A stretch of 64,000 bases of DNA, from assembly GCA_964627795.1 (NCBI GenBank), contig CAZVLF010000001.1, forward strand, positions 124,001-188,000, in the 5' to 3' direction. The notes under the pieces were generated by a model that saw nothing but the letters and a program-made list of their open reading frames with translations, made no database searches and was not told where the DNA came from. Source of the DNA: CANDYO01 sp964627795. GTDB taxonomy: Bacteria; Pseudomonadota; Alphaproteobacteria; Rickettsiales; CANDYO01. Of the stretch, positions 26,601 to 32,339 are shown piece by piece. A program made the translations under genes and the position numbers. Every line of letters begins with the position of its first letter. Positions within the stretch are counted from its first letter, which is position 1.

Positions 26601-28344
26601 AGGATATTCTTATGAACATAATATTGATATTAATTTTAACCTTAAAGAACTTCCTTTAGAAAGTGATAATAATCTTTTTAATGCTGTTCGTAATGGAAAT
26701 TTTGAACAAGTTAAATACCTGATTGCTTTAGGTTATAACCCTCATATTCTTACTAAAGATGGAAGTAACCTACTTCATCTTGCAGCTGAAAGCGGTAATG
26801 TCTTATTGTTTGATTATCTTCTTAAGGAGGGTTTAGATCCAACCGTCAAAAATATTTATGGAGCTGACCCATTAGCAGTCGCAACCATACATGATAACAA
26901 TGAAATACTTAAATTATTGGTAGATCTAAAAGCAAGAAGTGAGCTTTCTTTTAAAAATCAAACTCTTGATATGATAGCTCTTTCACATAATAATTTGATT
27001 GGGAAGTCAATATTAGACACTTTAAATTACAAGCCAGTTAATCAAAATTATGTCAATATATTGTTAATTCATGTTTGTGAAAAAGGAATAAAATCATTAG
27101 TAGAATATTACCTTTCTCTTGGAGCAGATGTTAATTTTAATATTGTTATTTCTCCTTTAGTTGCAGCAACTGTTAATAACCATGTTGAAGTGGTAAAATT
27201 ACTACTTGAAAAAGGAGCTGATCCTAATCTTAATTATCCTCTTTATTATTCTGCTATGCATGGTAACCATCAAATTACCAAACTTCTTCTGGATTCTAAT
27301 GCTAATCCAAATTTAAGAAGGCCAGATGGTGACATAGCTTTAAGACAAGCAGTTAATAATGGTAATTACTTAGACACTAAGTATTTAGTTGAGGCAGGTG
27401 CTGAAATTCAATCAGATCAAATGCACACACCATTATTTGAAGCGTCTTATTATAAAGATCGTAATAAAGATGGCACGGCAATATATAACCTGTTAATGAA
27501 CAAATATTGGCCTTGGCTAGAAGAACAGCTTAAAATTATTTCTCCAGTTAAAACTATTAAAAGCTTTGAAGTAGCAATTGCACGTTATAAGGAAGATTTA
27601 AATTGGATTTATAAAGAATTTGATCTAAACACCAATATAACAATTTATAATAAAGGGCCAAATGACCTTTATCATTTAAAAGAAAATTGCTCTTATTATG
27701 ATAGTAATTTTGATGATAAAACTAATACTACAACTTTTTCTTTACGTGAAAGCTATACCAACAATACAAATTGTAAAATTATATCTGTTCCAAACGTAGG
27801 TTGGTTTGGTGGAACCATTTTATTTCATATGTATGCTAAATATGATGAGTTAGCTGATAGAACTCTATTCCTTCAAGGGTTTCCATATGACCAAGAATTA
27901 TTCTTACCAATAGTAAGATATAAAGGTGAGCTTAATTCAACATGTAAAAATTTTATTGCAAAATGTATTAACTCAACCCTTATTCATCAATCTGATATAA
28001 TTAAAAATACTCCGGCTGAAATATGGGCAAAGAGTAGATACCCAAATTTTGTTCCTCCAAAAATTACTATGGTTGATTATTTTCATAAAATAATTTCACC
28101 TGATTTTGCTGTAGATAAACCCCTATATATTAATTTAGGAGCTCAAGCTGCAATTGATAAAGAAAATATTCAATATCATAGTAAAGAATTTTATTTTCAA
28201 TTATTCTCTAGCGACTTCAATGAAACTTATGCAACTGCAGATTTCTTCCTTGAAAAAAGCTGGGATGCATTTTTCCAAGATCCAAAAATTAATTATTATA
28301 ACAATAATAAATTTTATTCAGCTACGGAAGATTATTACGTTTAA
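17644..28344 (+). CDS. Giant ankyrin-repeat multi-glycosyltransferase protein (about 3,566 aa), probable host-directed effector
   Basis: A single open frame of about 3,566 codons. The chosen ATG has AGAGG 6 bases upstream; a TTG at 17593 has no such site. Residues about 20-1830 are four tandem units. Each has a TcdA/TcdB-like sugar-transferase domain with DXD (Asp188, 685, 1124 and 1559 start the four motifs) and a conserved C-(G/S)-SW end, followed by two to four ankyrin repeats. Then come a GT25-type domain (KFYVVNLDRAKERL at 1832; EDD at 1950-1952), about eight ankyrin repeats, a DUF3431 domain (about 2390-2604) and more ankyrin repeats. A degenerate GT25 copy (from 2747; SDN at 2866-2868), more ankyrin repeats and a second DUF3431 domain (from 3308) end the protein. 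No signal peptide or membrane segment is seen. DXD glycosyltransferases of this fold modify host proteins with sugars in clostridial toxins and Legionella effectors; ankyrin repeats bind proteins. Secretion and targets are inferred. Confidence 0.85.
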   Translation: MNTKENKNIDSQQKLNQKIECFFDKEESMYLEHGINYEEVNSKLMEQSKRILSNLDENYLKQPSQDSKIPLISHQIYLTDINNPKSAEPAPLRLTHDSIIELNSAIKKLNDINNRSDQWIHYIWTNHASIIPENLSTLENVEVKLIDQFHNHILWPHLQNAIEEKFFAQASDILRYIVLEQKGGLYRDMDNMIFKNRGDHIIKLMHVANLLVGKETEDKFAYYGNSLIAATPNHPSIKQVIQSTINNLGKNNPEDIPQYVKYACTKHFKIVYETGPVALTMAVMKTANQEGYVDLVMPRLVFYNTGHIRQITPESRCFSPSQPVAIEGTSEGIKITSNSGDLFCGSWYHANNATSIIDNGENVSSLGFREYNLFQAALTGNLREIQSNSINGENIDTLRKYDITPLFVSVANKHVQAVELLLKKGANPNFIAKDGSTPLLVAIQNNSPSIVSLLLKAGANPNIVNNKGITPLIVAIIIGNKDIISMLREKGADTNVKFQGLELEQLALKLEKPEIIEWLKRPAIQCHFGRTKEMFLQESIDFDALHKKTSLQSIEVLKSIENLPFPEATIIPLITHHIYFSNDNTSFNLDKISTQTTIESLNLLNNSNLKWKHYFWTNTPQHIPEEIKNIENLEVKSIEEFKENDLWEVLQDVLVQAQNDRGLLAQTSDILRYMALFTYGGIYLDLDYRIYNSENLLKLMSISNLLVGKEEYNDFSIGNSFIAVSPKHEVIKEIQKITLRNFGKSDEKIPEYVKYTCLKADQILYQTGPMALTMAFYKAGNQNKNIDLLMPREIFYNREYLRANSPESKCYRPNLNASLDIQYGELKTKTIGADPFCSSWNSEYLLNVLEHGDHVSSTNFRTARIFQSVMSNNLVALEYDLNHVDSPDVINNLGITPLFIATFKGDREAVSILLKAGANPNFVAPNKVSIKQIAQEKELEEILIMLNEAENNLSTSITTNKNTTECFFDLTETTFEQEGIDVKKIDQRFFKDSLAILKKIEDFPTDKKRIPLITHQVYLTSPESPKTMDEVLARITKESITSLNEVDNNWIHFIWTNSFDAIPNELKLLPKIKLMLIEELKDQPFWSEINNRLNNTNNDVTVLVKTSNLIRYSALRKFGGIYRDLDYKIYNPTNLIKLIGQADMLVGKETQNEFSIGNAFIAAIPGHPTIDYLTSLIKRNYNKTEIENIPEYVKYPCTPSNSAENSPVTFTMSVFKSANQKGYVDLVMPKPVLFNYEYVRSTNPDLKCYNPNLKANLINYIHRIKIDTIGGDPLCGSWRSTQQQIINYGKNATSFKYRESRLPVFAATGNTKMINYHIIDGVNVDTTTTYQVTPLFLATIKANVDTVESLLKHGANPNFVAPNGLSIMDAAKQTGNQKIIELIQQAQAKQKMPTKHKNTTECYFGKTKAMFEQEGLDYDELDKKSIQQGLEALARIDEYEFGETKIPLISHQIYLTSKTENKPIDDISLNITKNSIDQLNSSGKWTHYIWTNSVDYIPDSIKNLDNVIVKNLEEFIGDSLWPELSSTLLQAETEPGMYAPASDILLYMVLEKFGGVYRDLDYQIYNAINLIKLMTIADTIVGKETNEEISFIGNAFIACSKASPVCKTAKNLVKRNLDQNNSISLPEYIKYPCVKLDQIMYQLGPSVITMAFYKSANTADSLDLMLPKEALFNADYLHLNTPASRCHNPNITASLNNTINGNLVETIGANMFCGSWALGNGYYTKIIDYGNQITSFNFREKKIFEATELNNIEIMDYYYLEGVNLDNVLYSNNNVTALYKAVERGNLEAAKFLLDKGANPNFKDEDGLSIINLATKNGSAEMIELFKLPEAKFYVVNLDRAKERLRKISNELTKADIKFERFPAIEGKNILITDVENNRTFLGKDLAKYQREQRFNIYNITCNPLSSNPYSFKFIDNNYRVSGELGLWCSNLLIWQDAEKNNYQNIVIFEDDAKPQTSNFKMEFTQFLKILPKNYDVAFLDFAPIKGKLTPLPNNPLVLEPSEGFLAWGTSAVMLSNKGIKKLLSFQNFSKPIDVFYWEKFKNNNLNNTNTDNFLTIYSYVNHNLMTVDANESFIEGHQFSIDVHKKYKTDYFGNPNKEINLFEAAVRGNLELLKSLLKEGIKVDTTTKLGITPLVGSIFGNNEEIVKFLLDNGANPNFKTKEGLTPLQVAIDQRKTKIVKYLLEFGADINTKINNISLIQFAKSRQYEEIIPFINRAYHKTLIAGILENNINLVESITNEIGVNVKLDNIDKTPLYAACEANRLNIVHMLIKKGADVNLTNPLYISASKGNTAITSLLIELGANVNQYLGFETPIHAAVSNAKKEDIQLLLAHGAEIIADTLQTPLYLSAFLKDKSETHAEIYQIMINYYWSLLAQKRDSLIPSVIDKPLEVVVVRFNEDLGWIEKEFSQHPNITITIYNKGEDDLDYLPLYYNVVKTPNVGWFGGTVLLHIHDNYDNLASNTLFVQGNPYEQGIFLPMVRYLGDLNSICTNIIAKCEPRNLIGESKKLENYSPQQWAASKYYMFKPLNYTMVDFFHKYIDPSFPLEDTFMVDIGAQFAVKKDKIQIHSKEYYASLLPLFNETYATADFCLEKALDPLFGPEVFNQTLNHIDSLRLIPSSLDKLLVENIINKNNPAVKNLLISGANPNRNINPDIPLIHFAALHGNAYAIDLLAQYGADLNYINKSGYSPLMISVVKGDLQSTKALIANGANLNFNINGFSLIDIATKEKHFDIVDLLRSFNNYDMTYIISYENDASRKQKLSLQLSRNKVKFKTLKPLDTRKIQFMNIQTQAIFPAHELKNKASKSNSNDLHNVFCNSNEAHSVSYIYTGKLMEKLGKYATICNNLITWNDALRNGYKNIIILSDNILLNSNNINLQFNDFISHLPSSYDIGFIDYIPRKGSEELLPDNNFVSIPGKNFLAFGTHAVVYSKSGVEKLVKLPFYNQPLDKTIWNFAHNNILNNTKFPISLEVYKYNNDKLVELNKGYSYEHNIDINFNLKELPLESDNNLFNAVRNGNFEQVKYLIALGYNPHILTKDGSNLLHLAAESGNVLLFDYLLKEGLDPTVKNIYGADPLAVATIHDNNEILKLLVDLKARSELSFKNQTLDMIALSHNNLIGKSILDTLNYKPVNQNYVNILLIHVCEKGIKSLVEYYLSLGADVNFNIVISPLVAATVNNHVEVVKLLLEKGADPNLNYPLYYSAMHGNHQITKLLLDSNANPNLRRPDGDIALRQAVNNGNYLDTKYLVEAGAEIQSDQMHTPLFEASYYKDRNKDGTAIYNLLMNKYWPWLEEQLKIISPVKTIKSFEVAIARYKEDLNWIYKEFDLNTNITIYNKGPNDLYHLKENCSYYDSNFDDKTNTTTFSLRESYTNNTNCKIISVPNVGWFGGTILFHMYAKYDELADRTLFLQGFPYDQELFLPIVRYKGELNSTCKNFIAKCINSTLIHQSDIIKNTPAEIWAKSRYPNFVPPKITMVDYFHKIISPDFAVDKPLYINLGAQAAIDKENIQYHSKEFYFQLFSSDFNETYATADFFLEKSWDAFFQDPKINYYNNNKFYSATEDYYV
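17701..23136 (+). repeat. Four tandem DXD-glycosyltransferase/ankyrin coding units
   Basis: Units begin near 17701, 19216, 20534 and 21844, each with an aromatic E/Q-C-x-F-x-K/E start (ECFFD, QCHFG, ECFFD, ECYFG) followed by IPLISHQIY-like sequence. Unit lengths are about 505, 439, 437 and 431 codons. A 31-base stretch at 20391-20421 recurs exactly at 21702-21732, 437 codons apart, in the ankyrin segments of units 2 and 3. That indicates recent duplication or gene conversion. Confidence 0.85.
23137..28300 (+). repeat. Two tandem GT25-ankyrin-DUF3431 super-units
   Basis: The first super-unit runs GT25 (from 23137), ankyrin (about 23944-24720), DUF3431 (24811-25455), ankyrin (about 25510-25875). 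The second runs GT25-like (from 25882), ankyrin (about 26670-27470), DUF3431 (from 27565). The distance from GT25 start to DUF3431 start is 558 codons in the first and 561 in the second, which supports tandem duplication. The second GT25 has lost its EDD acidic motif (SDN instead). Confidence 0.8.
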
Positions 28345-28372
28345 CTATAAGAGAGAAAACTCTCTTATAGTT
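28343..28372 (+). terminator. Hairpin terminator of the giant gene
   Basis: A perfect 13-bp inverted repeat (arms AACTATAAGAGAG / CTCTCTTATAGTT) with a 4-base AAAA loop overlaps the stop codon of the giant gene and is followed by ATTTC. This is strong evidence that the giant gene ends a transcript here. Confidence 0.7.
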
Positions 28373-28448
28373 ATTTCAAGTTGCATGATTTTATTTATTG
28401 AGCTAATATTTTTTTAAATAATATTAATATAATCAGGGAGAATAATAT

Positions 28449-28694
28449 ATGAATGAAGAGTTAGAAAATTTTGAAGAATTTGATGAAGGCGAATATTTTG
28501 ATGAAATTACTGCTGATACAATTAATTCTTTTATTAAATCTGCTTCAAAATCAGCAACAAAACTAACAAAATTAATTGTTGAAAATAACCGTCATAATAG
28601 CGAAAAGATGACTTCAGAAGATATATATAAAATTTATGAAGAATCATTTGAAGTAGCTATGTCAACTATTGCTAAATATGGCATGGTGGAATAA
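28449..28694 (+). CDS. Small acidic protein, function unknown
   Basis: An 81-aa protein I do not recognise. The first 22 residues are very acidic (ELENFEEFDEGEYFDE), followed by a helix rich in Ser, Lys and Thr and a second helix IYKIYEESFEVAM. AGGGAG lies 8 bases before the ATG and a TATAAT lies just upstream, so it probably has its own promoter. It sits between the terminator of the giant gene and its own strong terminator at 28721-28752. An acidic small protein beside a probable effector could be a secretion chaperone, but this is a guess from position and charge only. Confidence 0.7.
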   Translation: MNEELENFEEFDEGEYFDEITADTINSFIKSASKSATKLTKLIVENNRHNSEKMTSEDIYKIYEESFEVAMSTIAKYGMVE

Positions 28695-28720
28695 CTCTTT
28701 AAAATTATGAGTCATTATTT

Positions 28721-28752
28721 TAAAGCTCTTTAAGTTACCTCAAAGAGCTTTA
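28721..28752 (+). terminator. Hairpin terminator after the small acidic gene
   Basis: An 11-bp inverted repeat (TAAAGCTCTTT / AAAGAGCTTTA) with a 10-base loop, followed immediately by TTTTTT. A classic rho-independent terminator 27 bases after the stop. Confidence 0.8.
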
Positions 28753-28824
28753 TTTTTTAAACCTAAATATGTAAATATTAGTTATTAGTTACTTTAATAG
28801 TAATAATCGAATGTATTGAATTTA

Positions 28825-28920
28825 TTATAAAGGTACAGGGATTGACCACCATTGTTTTTCTATGCAAGAAATTTCACTTGCTTCACTTAATTCTAATGCA
28901 TTAATCTGATCTAAATTCAT
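28825..28920 (-). CDS. Possible 31-aa peptide gene
   Basis: A short minus-strand frame starts 5 bases after the stop of the sulfotransferase-like pseudogene. It reads MNLDQINALELSEASE, then a Cys, then QWWSIPVPL. An AGAG sits 3 bases before the ATG, which is weak. The LELSEAxE stretch recalls leader sequences of some ribosomally made peptides, but the resemblance is slight and no processing enzyme is nearby. It may equally be chance. Confidence 0.25.
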   Translation of the reverse strand: MNLDQINALELSEASEISCIEKQWWSIPVPL

Positions 28921-28925
28921 ATACT

Positions 28926-29595
28926 CTAATTTGCCTTTTTATAAAAAGAAGGGCCTATAACCATATAATTTTTATCATTTACTACATTATCTAAAATAAG
29001 CTCTATATGATCAGACTTCCAAGACTCCCAATGTTCTTTTACATAATCATAAAGTTTCTTATCATAATTATTCCTTTCAAGAATATTCTGACATAATTCT
29101 TCACTGTTTTTATCCACAATTTTAATGCTCGTAACTCGGGGCCTTGTATAAGCGATCTCCTTAACACTAAAGTGATTAGCTATTAATGACATTACTATAT
29201 CTTCATTAGGTGCAACTATAGCAAATTTCTCCCTAATATTTTCTAAAGCCTTTTCAAAAGTTTCTTCCATGCATTCTTTATTCATATATTCTTCACCAGC
29301 TATCCATCTGGTCTGTAAGTTATCAATTTCTTTATTTAATAAAACCTCGCTATATCCTCTTCTTTAATATTGTCATTTTGATATAAAAAATTTGCTAATG
29401 ATAAAGCTCTCTCTACAGGGTCTCTTACAAAAGAAATATAAGATACTTTTTTCTTAAAATAATCTCCTGTTGGTAAAGGCATATAACCTGTTACAAACTG
29501 TATATGTGGTTTATTTTCTAAATTAGAATATTTTGCTTAAGGTAAATTTTAGCAAGAATAGAAAACTTATTGTTAAAACATAGTTTTTCAACCAT
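28926..29595 (-). pseudogene. Frameshifted sulfotransferase-like gene remnant
   Basis: The 119-codon open part (28926-29285, start MNKECMEETFEKAL) is not a whole gene. Reading on upstream with two frame changes (near 29530 and near 29345) gives IYLK, then HIQFVTGYMPLP, then VSYISFVRDPVERALSLANF, then LQTRWIAGEE, running into the open part. The FVRDPVERALS motif is the 3'-phosphate-binding signature of Sulfotransfer_2-type enzymes, which use PAPS to sulfate carbohydrates. The N-terminal PSB loop is missing. This is a truncated, twice-frameshifted copy that is unlikely to work. Such genes in intracellular bacteria are often accessory surface or effector functions. Confidence 0.65.
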
Positions 29596-29986
29596 AGACA
29601 GCACTCTTTTTAATCTTTAATTCTTATAAAATTAAACTTAGCCTTAAAGATATCTCATAATCAACATTATCTAATATGACGTCAAGTATAATATAAATAA
29701 AAGCTTCTTTATTAAGTTTGAGGCTATCTAACTTTTTAGTCAACTTATGCTCTTTTTCTAAAAGTATAAATATTCTCTTTAAAGTCGTATTTATTAAACT
29801 GTTATTATATTGGTTTTTTCAAAGGAAAAAATTCTTTTTGATTTTCACCAGTTCGTTTTTTAATTTATATGTCATCGGTTTATTTATATCGAATTTTTTC
29901 ATAAAATACTTGGAATAATTTTAAAACATTAATATTTGCATTTTATTAAGGTAAGCCTTATAATTTTTTGTTAAAGGAGTTTAATT
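29596..29986. other. 391-base stretch with an interrupted reading frame on the minus strand
   Basis: No intact gene. On the minus strand 29624-29902 is a frame of 92 codons (MKKFDINKPMTYKL at the start) broken by a single TGA at 29819-29821. It looks like another eroded small gene, but the sequence is AT-rich and lysine/isoleucine-heavy, so chance is possible. A plus-strand frame over the same DNA is hydrophobic nonsense. The last 60 bases form the leader of the next gene. Confidence 0.3.
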
Positions 29987-30823
29987 ATGAAAAAAAAATC
30001 AAACAATAAAGCTAATAGTGATTATAGGCTGCTTTTAAAAAAATATAAGCAAGCTAAAAATAAATTTTTTACAAATGTTAATGATGATGGCTATGGTATT
30101 GTAATAATTGATCATGAAAGAACTAATTTCCCAGAAGAATATGGTCGTGCTGAAACAAAAGATAATGAATTAACTGCTTCTGAGCTAAATAATCGTATAA
30201 ATTTATTTACTGAAGCTTTAGCTGAGCATAAGTACTTAGAAAAGCTAAAAGCACATGCTAATATGATTAATACTGGGAGATTAAAATCAGATAGTAGGTT
30301 ATATACTGAATCTCCAACAGCAACTGATGTTGATAGCTCTTCTTCATCTGAAAATTTTGATGATGGCCCTTCACTTAAAAGGCGAAAATTAGGTGCAAAA
30401 GCTACTAGATTAAATCCCTCACTTGAATCTAAAGCTATTTATAGCACCTCATTTGTTGTCTCCGACGAAAATCCTAACCCAGAAAAACAAAAAATGTTAG
30501 AAGCAAGTAGAGGGAAAAAATATCAAGAAAAAAGGAGAAAAATTATTGAAGAAGCTCCTACTCCATCAGAAACAAGAAAAATATCTTTTGCAAGTAATTA
30601 TGTATTACAAAAACAATTGCAAGAACTAGAACTAATTCGCACTGGAAAACACACTACTTTTTATGAATATGATCGTGATATTAATGAATTAGTTTCAAAA
30701 GCAAAAAAGATAATTGCAGATATACCGAACTCGAGTGATGAATTTAGAAATGCCCCTCTAAAGATTAACACTCTAATTGCACGAAAAAAGAATAAGGCTA
30801 CCAATGAAGGCCCTAGTATTTAA
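29987..30823 (+). CDS. Lysine-rich hypothetical protein with nuclear-localisation-like basic clusters
   Basis: A 278-aa soluble protein I do not recognise. AAAGGAG lies 7 bases before the ATG, so it is well translated. Features in order: a basic start (MKKKSNNKANSD), an acidic-to-helical region to residue 95, a serine/aspartate stretch (DVDSSSSSENFDD, about 114-126), the basic cluster LKRRKLGAK, a second one (QEKRRKIIEE, about 180), and a helical C-terminal part. There is no signal peptide or membrane segment. A serine/acid-flanked KRRK is the usual shape of a eukaryotic nuclear import signal, so a secreted nuclear effector is possible. This is inference from composition and from the neighbouring giant effector-like gene. 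Confidence 0.7.
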   Translation: MKKKSNNKANSDYRLLLKKYKQAKNKFFTNVNDDGYGIVIIDHERTNFPEEYGRAETKDNELTASELNNRINLFTEALAEHKYLEKLKAHANMINTGRLKSDSRLYTESPTATDVDSSSSSENFDDGPSLKRRKLGAKATRLNPSLESKAIYSTSFVVSDENPNPEKQKMLEASRGKKYQEKRRKIIEEAPTPSETRKISFASNYVLQKQLQELELIRTGKHTTFYEYDRDINELVSKAKKIIADIPNSSDEFRNAPLKINTLIARKKNKATNEGPSI

Positions 30824-30888
30824 TTTAACAGCTAGAGAATTGATAAGTACTCTATTTGTTTTTAAAAATGATGTTTATTACAGATTTT

Positions 30889-30917
30889 AAAAGGCACTAA
30901 GAATTTTAGTGCCTTTT
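30889..30917. terminator. Bidirectional terminator between the lysine-rich gene and lpdA
   Basis: A 12-bp inverted repeat (AAAAGGCACTAA / TTAGTGCCTTTT, 5-base loop) is flanked by A-runs and T-runs on both sides. It lies between two converging genes and can serve both. Confidence 0.8.
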
Positions 30918-30922
30918 TATTT

Positions 30923-32329
30923 TTACATATGTATAGCTCTTCCATCGGCGGCTAAAGAAGCTTCTTTAACAGCCTCATTTAATGTTGGATGAGCATGCAC
31001 AATACGAGCAATATCTTCAGATGCAGCTTTATATTCCATTGCTACCACCATTTCGGCAATCATAGTGCCAGCTTCAGGAGCAATTATATGAACACCTAAA
31101 ATTTCATCATTGTCTTTACGAGCAATAACTTTAACAAAGCCTTCATTAACTCCAATTGCTCTAGCTCTGCTGTTAGCCATAAATGGGAACTTACCAACTT
31201 TATACTCCACACCCATTTTCTTCACATCTTCTTCTGTTTTACCAACCGTAGCAACTTCCGGAGAAGTGTAGACAACGCCTGGAATAACATCATAATTTAC
31301 ATGAGATTTTTGTCCCATCATAAACTCAACAGCTGCCACCCCTTCTTCTTCAGCTTTGTGAGCAAGCATTGGTCCTGCAATAACATCACCAATAGCATAA
31401 ATATGGGGTACTGAAGTTTGAAGGTGAGAATTCACAGCTATTTTTCCACGTTCATCAGTGGTTAATCCTGCAGTTTCAAGACCCAAATTATCAGTATAAG
31501 GCCTTCTTCCAACTGATACTAACACCACATCTGCATCTAGTTCTTGTTTCATTTGATCAGCAACTGCTTCAAGGCTTAATTTAGCTCCCTTACCACCTGT
31601 ATTTTTAGCTGATAATACTTTTTGCCCAAGCATAAATTTGATACCTTGTTTCTCAAGTATTTTTTGGAATTGTTTGGCAACTTCAGCATCCATTCCTGGA
31701 ACAATACGATCTAAATATTCAACAACAGTTACTTCTGCACCTAACCTTCTCCAAACTGAACCCATTTCAAGACCTATATAGCCACCACCAATAACAACCA
31801 TTTTCTTTGGAACAGCTTTAAGAGATAGCGCTCCAGTTGAAGAAACTATCACTTGTTCATCAATTTCAATGCCTGGCAAGCTCATTATTTCAGACCCAGT
31901 AGCAATAATTATATTTCTAGCTGTTACTTGTGTTTCTTGCTTTTCAGATTTAATTTTAATAGTATTTGCATTAATAAATGAACCAAAGCCTTGTAAATAA
32001 GTAACTTTATTTTTTTTAAATAACCCTTCAATTCCTTTATTTAGGCCAGCTGTAACCTCTTCCTTACGTTTCATCATTGTTGCTAAGTCAAGCTCAACTT
32101 TAGAAAGTTTGATTCCGTGATGTGCATATTCATGCTGGGCTTTTTCATATAATTCTGAAGAATAAAGCAAAGCCTTTGAAGGAATACAACCAACATTTAA
32201 GCATGTTCCTCCTAAAGCCCCTCTTTTTTCAATACATGCAACTTTCATTCCAAGCTGAGCAGCTCTAATTGCTGCTACATATCCACCTGGACCACCACCA
32301 ATAACAACTAAATCAAATTGCTCTGTCAT
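30923..32329 (-). CDS. lpdA: Dihydrolipoyl dehydrogenase (E3)
   Basis: E3 reoxidises the lipoyl groups of 2-oxo acid dehydrogenase complexes, passing electrons through FAD and a disulfide to NAD+. The 468-aa protein has the FAD motif VIGGGPGGYVAAIRAAQLG, the redox disulfide GGTCLNVGCIPSKA, the NAD motif VIGGGYIGLEMGSV and the C-terminal HAHPTLNEAVKEA with the catalytic His-Glu pair. AGGAG lies 7 bases before the ATG at 32329; a GTG three bases earlier is also possible. It follows sucB after 10 bases, so it serves as E3 of the 2-oxoglutarate dehydrogenase complex. Confidence 0.96.
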   Translation of the reverse strand: MTEQFDLVVIGGGPGGYVAAIRAAQLGMKVACIEKRGALGGTCLNVGCIPSKALLYSSELYEKAQHEYAHHGIKLSKVELDLATMMKRKEEVTAGLNKGIEGLFKKNKVTYLQGFGSFINANTIKIKSEKQETQVTARNIIIATGSEIMSLPGIEIDEQVIVSSTGALSLKAVPKKMVVIGGGYIGLEMGSVWRRLGAEVTVVEYLDRIVPGMDAEVAKQFQKILEKQGIKFMLGQKVLSAKNTGGKGAKLSLEAVADQMKQELDADVVLVSVGRRPYTDNLGLETAGLTTDERGKIAVNSHLQTSVPHIYAIGDVIAGPMLAHKAEEEGVAAVEFMMGQKSHVNYDVIPGVVYTSPEVATVGKTEEDVKKMGVEYKVGKFPFMANSRARAIGVNEGFVKVIARKDNDEILGVHIIAPEAGTMIAEMVVAMEYKAASEDIARIVHAHPTLNEAVKEASLAADGRAIHM

Positions 32330-32339
32330 CACTCAACTC

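Noticed and set aside
25882..28344. Last third of the giant gene as a separate gene
   Set aside because: The frame is continuous and the internal Met codons near 25882 have no ribosome site or gap; a single protein is simpler.
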